Positions 60,420 through 64,000 of a stretch of 64,000 nt of DNA are shown here, one piece after another (position 1 is the first letter of the stretch; each line of letters begins with the position of its first letter). The position numbers were made by a program, and so were the translations under genes. Source of the DNA: Pseudomonas brassicacearum subsp. brassicacearum (GTDB lineage: Bacteria; Pseudomonadota; Gammaproteobacteria; Pseudomonadales; Pseudomonadaceae); contig NZ_VZPJ01000005.1 in the NCBI RefSeq assembly GCF_008801605.1, forward strand, positions 186,001 through 250,000, written 5' to 3'. The notes under the pieces were generated by a model. The model saw only the letters and a program-made list of their open reading frames with translations, searched no databases and was not told the DNA's origin.

Positions 60420-61514
60420 ATTTCCCTACTCACCGCCCTACCGCTGCTCAGCCTGATCGAATTGTTCGGCGCCCTGCTGTTGCTGATCGGCGGCGCCGAA
60501 CTGCTGGTGCGCGCCGCCGTGGGCCTGGCGGCACGCTTGCAGGTACGACCACTGATCATCGGCCTGAGCGTCGTCGCGTTCGGCAGCAGCGCCCCACAAA
60601 TGGCCGTCAGCCTGCAGGCAACCCTGGCGCAAAACGCCGACATCGCCGTGGGCAGCGTGATCGGCAGCAGCATCTTCAACATCCTCGTCACCCTCGGGCT
60701 GTCGGCGCTGATCATTCCATTGCGCGTCTCGCGCCAACTGGTGCGCCTGGACATTCCGTTGATGATCGGTGCCAGCCTGCTGGTGTTCGTGCTGGCCTGG
60801 AATGAGGAACTGACCCGGCTGGACGGCGTATGGCTGCTGGTGGGCCTGGCGGTGTACCTGGGCCTGTTGTTGCGCCAGTCGCGGCACTCGGGACGGCCGC
60901 ACACGGTGGATATCGAGATGACCCGGGGGTCGTGGCCCATGAGCCTGGCGATGATCGTGCTGGGCTTGGCAATGCTGATTTTCGCCGGGCACCTGCTGCT
61001 GGGCGCGGCGGTGGAAGTGGCCACGGACCTGGGGCTTTCGGAGCGCATCATCGGCCTGACCATTGTCGCCGTCAGCACCTCGCTGCCGGAGCTCGCCACC
61101 TCGTTGATCGCCGCCCTGCGCGGCCAACGGGACATTGCGGTGGGCAACGTCATCGGCAGCAACCTGTTCAACCTGCTCGGGGTATTGGGGATAACCGCCC
61201 TCGCCGCCCCCACGCCATTGTCGGTCTCACCGAACGCCCTGGATTTCGACCTGCCGGTGATGCTCGGCGTGGCGGTGCTGTGCCTGCCGGTGTTCTATTC
61301 CGGTTATCGTGTCACCCGCGCCGAAGGGCTGCTGTTGCTGGGGTTGTACCTGGCCTATGGGCTGCACGTGATGTCCTTCACCACCGGCATGCCCCTGGCC
61401 GGCCAACTGGAACGGCTGATGCTGTTTTATGTGCTGCCGGCCCTGCTCGCGTTTTTACTGTTCACCTCCTTGCGCGCCTGGCGCCGCCAACACCACAAGA
61501 GGGATTTGCCATGA
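60420..61514 (+). CDS. Calcium/sodium (K-independent) antiporter, probable ATT start
   Basis: 364 aa if begun at ATT 60420. About ten membrane helices in two homologous halves, each with an alpha-repeat of the Na+/Ca2+ exchanger superfamily: GSSAPQMAVSLQATL (first) and STSLPELATSLIAAL (second). Similar to E. coli YrbG. No ATG, GTG or TTG precedes Leu15 in frame. The ATT has ACGGAG seven bases upstream, whereas the TTG at 60462 has no ribosome site and would cut into the first helix. The stop overlaps the next start by ATGA. Confidence 0.83.
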   Translation: MSLLTALPLLSLIELFGALLLLIGGAELLVRAAVGLAARLQVRPLIIGLSVVAFGSSAPQMAVSLQATLAQNADIAVGSVIGSSIFNILVTLGLSALIIPLRVSRQLVRLDIPLMIGASLLVFVLAWNEELTRLDGVWLLVGLAVYLGLLLRQSRHSGRPHTVDIEMTRGSWPMSLAMIVLGLAMLIFAGHLLLGAAVEVATDLGLSERIIGLTIVAVSTSLPELATSLIAALRGQRDIAVGNVIGSNLFNLLGVLGITALAAPTPLSVSPNALDFDLPVMLGVAVLCLPVFYSGYRVTRAEGLLLLGLYLAYGLHVMSFTTGMPLAGQLERLMLFYVLPALLAFLLFTSLRAWRRQHHKRDLP

Positions 61515-61891
61515 CCGACACTCCAAAGACCGGCCTGGACATGCGTCGCCAAGTCATGGGCGACGCATTCGTCGACCGCGCCCTGGGCAACGCCACCGAG
61601 TTCACCCAGCCATTGCAGGACTTCGTCAACGAACATGCCTGGGGCAGCGTCTGGAGCCGCGAAGGCCTGCCGCTGAAGACCCGCAGCCTGATCACCCTGG
61701 CCGCCCTCACCGCCCTCAAGTGCCCGCAGGAACTCAAAGGCCATGTGCGCGGCGCGCTGAATAATGGCTGCACGGTGGAAGAGATTCGCGAGGCATTGCT
61801 GCATTGCGCGGTGTACGCGGGCGTGCCGGCGGCGATCGATGCGTTTCGGGCGGCGCAGGAAGTGATCGATAGCTATCAGAAACCTGAGTGA
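61511..61891 (+). CDS. Carboxymuconolactone decarboxylase family protein
   Basis: 126 aa, single CMD domain of the PcaC type: MRRQVMGDAFVDRALGN, WSREGLPLKTRSLITLAALTAL (in part) and the C-terminal EEIREALLHCAVYAGVPAAIDAF (in part: LLHCAVYAGVPAA). PcaC removes CO2 from gamma-carboxymuconolactone in protocatechuate breakdown. No other pca gene is near, so this may be a paralogue with another substrate. It has one Cys, not the CxxC of AhpD peroxidases. Start overlaps the antiporter stop (ATGA). Confidence 0.85.
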   Translation: MTDTPKTGLDMRRQVMGDAFVDRALGNATEFTQPLQDFVNEHAWGSVWSREGLPLKTRSLITLAALTALKCPQELKGHVRGALNNGCTVEEIREALLHCAVYAGVPAAIDAFRAAQEVIDSYQKPE

Positions 61892-61901
61892 CCGTTGGAT
61901 C

Positions 61902-61966
61902 GCTATCGCGAGCATGCTCGCTCCCACAGATGATTGCGATACACCTGGGAGCGAGCTTGCTCGCGA
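61902..61966. repeat. Inverted REP pair
   Basis: CTATCGCGAGCATGCTCGCT (from 61904) and TGGGAGCGAGCTTGCTCGCG (ending near 61963) face each other between the convergent CMD and AEC genes. Confidence 0.8.
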
Positions 61967-61997
61967 TTTGGACCTCAAGAACAGCGCAAACCCAAGG

Positions 61998-62939
61998 CTA
62001 GATCCACCCACCCCACTGCAACACAAAGATCCCCAGGTTGGTGGTAATCGCCGCCATCAGCGTGGTGATGACGATAATCGCCGCTGCCAGTTCATGGTTG
62101 CCATCGGCCGCCCGGGCCATGACGTAACTGGCGGCGGCGGTGGGGCTGCCGAAGTACAGGAACAGGATCCCCAACTCCGCCCCGCGAAAGCCCCAGAGCC
62201 ACGCACCGAGAGTGGCCAGCAGCGGCAGCCCGACCATCTTCACCAGGCTCGAACTCAGGGCCATCTTGCCGCTCTTGCGCAAGGCCGCCAGCGACAGCGT
62301 GCCGCCGATGCAGATCAACGCCAGGGGCAAGGTCATTTGCGACAGGTACTTGGCCGAGGTCTCGAACCAGTTTGGCAGGCCGATGTGCCAATAGGCGAAC
62401 GGCGCGGCGACGATCACGCTGATGATCAGCGGGTTGCTGATCACACTCTTGCAGATGCTCCACGGGTCAGACTTGATCACCGGGCTGTAGACCGCCAGCA
62501 CGATGGTCGACAAGGTGTTGTAGAACAGGATCACCAGCGCCGCGAGAATCGCCCCCAGGGAAATCCCGTAGTCGCCATACATGCTCGCCGCCAGCGCCAG
62601 GCCAATGACCCCGTTGTTGCCGCGAAACGCACCTTGGGTATAGATACCGCGATCCTCGCGCGGGCAGCGCCAGATCGCCCAGCCCCAGGCCATGGCGAAA
62701 CTTGCCAGGGTGGCGACGGAGAAATAGATCAGCAGGTCGGGCTGCAACGCCGCATGCAGGTCGGCATGGAGGATGCCGAGGAACAACAGCGCCGGCATGG
62801 TGACGTTGAACACCAGGGACGAGGCAATGTGGATGAAGTTGTCGTTGATCCAGTTGATGCGCTTGAGCAACACCCCCAAAAACAGCATGGCAAACACCGG
62901 CGCGGTGATGTTCAGGGTTTCGAGGAAAATTGCCAGCAT
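61998..62939 (-). CDS. AEC family transporter
   Basis: 313 aa with about ten hydrophobic segments in two repeats, as in auxin efflux carrier family proteins such as MdcF/YfdV. Characteristic: FRGNNGVIGLALA near 128 and YFGSPTAAASYVMARA near 268. Bacterial members move malonate, malate or other organic acids; the substrate here is not determined. Monocistronic between REP clusters. Confidence 0.88.
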   Translation of the reverse strand: MLAIFLETLNITAPVFAMLFLGVLLKRINWINDNFIHIASSLVFNVTMPALLFLGILHADLHAALQPDLLIYFSVATLASFAMAWGWAIWRCPREDRGIYTQGAFRGNNGVIGLALAASMYGDYGISLGAILAALVILFYNTLSTIVLAVYSPVIKSDPWSICKSVISNPLIISVIVAAPFAYWHIGLPNWFETSAKYLSQMTLPLALICIGGTLSLAALRKSGKMALSSSLVKMVGLPLLATLGAWLWGFRGAELGILFLYFGSPTAAASYVMARAADGNHELAAAIIVITTLMAAITTNLGIFVLQWGGWI

Positions 62940-63012
62940 GCCGGGGACCTTGAGAGGGTGTCGTTAGGTGGCTAATGATAAGCCACTCACGGCATTGGCG
63001 TCTGGTGGAGCG

Positions 63013-63175
63013 CTATCGCGAGCAAGCTCGCTCCCACATGTGTTCTTCAGTGAACACAAAATCCGCACTCTCCGCAAATCCCCTGTGGGAGCGAGCTTGC
63101 TCGCGAAGACGGCAGCACATCCAACATCGATGCTAGCTGAACCACCGCTATCGCGAGCAAGCTCGCTCCCACACT
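63013..63175. repeat. Cluster of three REP elements
   Basis: Copies at 63013-63038 (TATCGCGAGCAAGCTCGCTC), 63084-63107 (TGTGGGAGCGAGCTTGCTCG) and 63148-63174 (TATCGCGAGCAAGCTCGCTC) alternate in orientation between the AEC gene start and the garD stop. Confidence 0.8.
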
Positions 63176-63199
63176 GGATCTCCGGCGATCACAAAATCA

Positions 63200-64000
63200 T
63201 CAGGTGATCGGTGCTGGGTTGAACAACGTGATGTCGTTGTACAACTTGTGCCGCTCGGCCCAGGTCTGTTTCTTGCCGCTGGCCACGTCTAGGTAGTAGT
63301 GGAACAGCTCCCAACCCAGTTCCTCGATGGTCGCGCGTCCGGTGGCGATCCGGCCGGCGTCGATGTCGATCAGGTCCGGCCAGCGTTGGGCCAGTTCGGT
63401 GCGGGTCGAGACCTTCACCACCGGGGCCATGGCCAAGCCGTACGGCGTGCCGCGGCCGGTGGTGAACACGTGCAGGTTCATCCCCGCCGCCAGTTGCAAC
63501 GTGCCGCAGACAAAATCACTGGCCGGCGTGGCGCAGAAGATCAGGCCCTTTTGCTTGAAGCGCTCGCCCGGACCCAGCACGCCATTGATCGCGCTGCTGC
63601 CGGATTTGACGATCGAGCCCAGGGATTTTTCGACGATGTTCGACAGCCCGCCCTTCTTGTTGCCCGGCGTGGTATTGGCACTGCGATCGGCTTCGCCCTT
63701 GGCCAGGTAACGGTCGTACCAGTCCATTTCACGCACCAGTTCCTGGGCCACTTCCTGGGTTTGTGCCCGGGAGGTCAGCAGGTAGATCGCATCGCGCACT
63801 TCAGTGACTTCGGAAAACATCACCGTTGCCCCGGCCCGCAGCAGCAGGTCCGAGGCGTAGCCCAGCGCCGGGTTGGCGGTGATGCCGGAAAACGCATCGC
63901 TGCCACCGCATTGCATGCCCAGGATCAGCTCCGAAGCCGGTACGGTTTCGCGGCGGCGCTGGTCGAGTTTCTTCAGGCGGGTCTCGGCCAGTTCCATGAT
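63200..64000 (-). CDS. garD: Galactarate dehydratase GarD, C-terminal part (runs off the right edge)
   Basis: 267 codons of a longer gene; the N-terminal half is outside the window. GarD dehydrates meso-galactarate to 5-dehydro-4-deoxy-glucarate. The visible part is the UxaA/GarD catalytic C-domain: [53 protein letters not shown] and [13 protein letters not shown] (all in part), ending NPAPIT as family members do. Other sugar-acid dehydratases (altronate) share the fold, but the match of these blocks to GarD is closer. Confidence 0.9.
   Translation of the reverse strand: MMELAETRLKKLDQRRRETVPASELILGMQCGGSDAFSGITANPALGYASDLLLRAGATVMFSEVTEVRDAIYLLTSRAQTQEVAQELVREMDWYDRYLAKGEADRSANTTPGNKKGGLSNIVEKSLGSIVKSGSSAINGVLGPGERFKQKGLIFCATPASDFVCGTLQLAAGMNLHVFTTGRGTPYGLAMAPVVKVSTRTELAQRWPDLIDIDAGRIATGRATIEELGWELFHYYLDVASGKKQTWAERHKLYNDITLFNPAPIT

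Noticed and set aside
61511..61891. Calling this gene pcaC outright
   Set aside because: The domain fits, but none of the other protocatechuate genes are nearby and the gene is coupled to an antiporter, so only the family name is given.

Overview
The window is a 64-kb piece of a high-GC gamma-proteobacterial chromosome, almost certainly a Pseudomonas of the fluorescens group. The evidence is the gene order kdsD-kdsC-lptCAB-rpoN-hpf-ptsN-rapZ-ptsO, fagA-fumC-orfX-sodA, mreBCD-maf-rng and gatCAB, together with the many 'GTGGGAGC...GCTCGCGA' REP palindromes between genes. Most of it is conserved core genome. No prophage, insertion sequence, CRISPR array, tRNA or rRNA was seen.

Layout. 1-608 (minus): a type VI secretion amidase effector (Tae4 family), overlapping by ATGA a truncated membrane-anchored gene that may be its immunity partner. 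966-5044 (plus): a dctPQM TRAP transporter for C4-dicarboxylates followed by a second, diverged dctP. 5181-16943: accessory metabolism, with a PhoD-like phosphatase, Ogt-type DNA repair, a MalT-like LuxR regulator, a DUF1302/DUF1329 envelope pair, an AlkK-type acyl-CoA synthetase and a LysE exporter. 17088-23229: a 2-hydroxyacid dehydrogenase, RsmC, a GDT1-type Mn exporter behind a yybP-ykoY riboswitch, an M48 lipoprotein peptidase and a chemoreceptor.

23416-31505 (minus): mlaFEDCB (phospholipid transport), ibaG, murA and hisG-hisD-hisC. 31780-38787 (plus): KDO synthesis and LPS export (kdsD, kdsC, lptCAB), then sigma-54 with hpf, ptsN, rapZ and ptsO. 38970-42738 (minus): the iron-starvation and oxidative-stress operon fagA-fumC-orfX-sodA-ZIP transporter behind a Fur-box-like site. 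42996-47477: pmbA, darP, tldD and a nitrilase-family hydrolase. 47640-56466 (minus): mreB-mreC-mreD-maf-rng and yhdP. 56681-61891 (plus): gatCAB, an RlpA-like lipoprotein, a Ca/Na antiporter and a carboxymuconolactone-decarboxylase-like protein. 61998-64000 (minus): an AEC transporter and the 3' part of garD.

Themes and unusual points. The core block joins envelope building (Mla, Lpt, KDO, MurA, MreBCD, YhdP) to sigma-54 and nitrogen-PTS control. The most unusual items are: a ~120-bp nested palindromic element present twice with a compensatory base-pair change; two genes (mreC and the Ca/Na antiporter) whose best-supported start codon is ATT; two mutually exclusive stems behind the Mn riboswitch; a perfect 14-bp inverted repeat in front of the acyl-CoA synthetase; the DUF1302/DUF1329/AlkK/LuxR module; a second DctP that has lost a conserved glutamate; and the T6SS toxin pair at the left edge. 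All readings come from sequence inspection and family knowledge; no database search was run.
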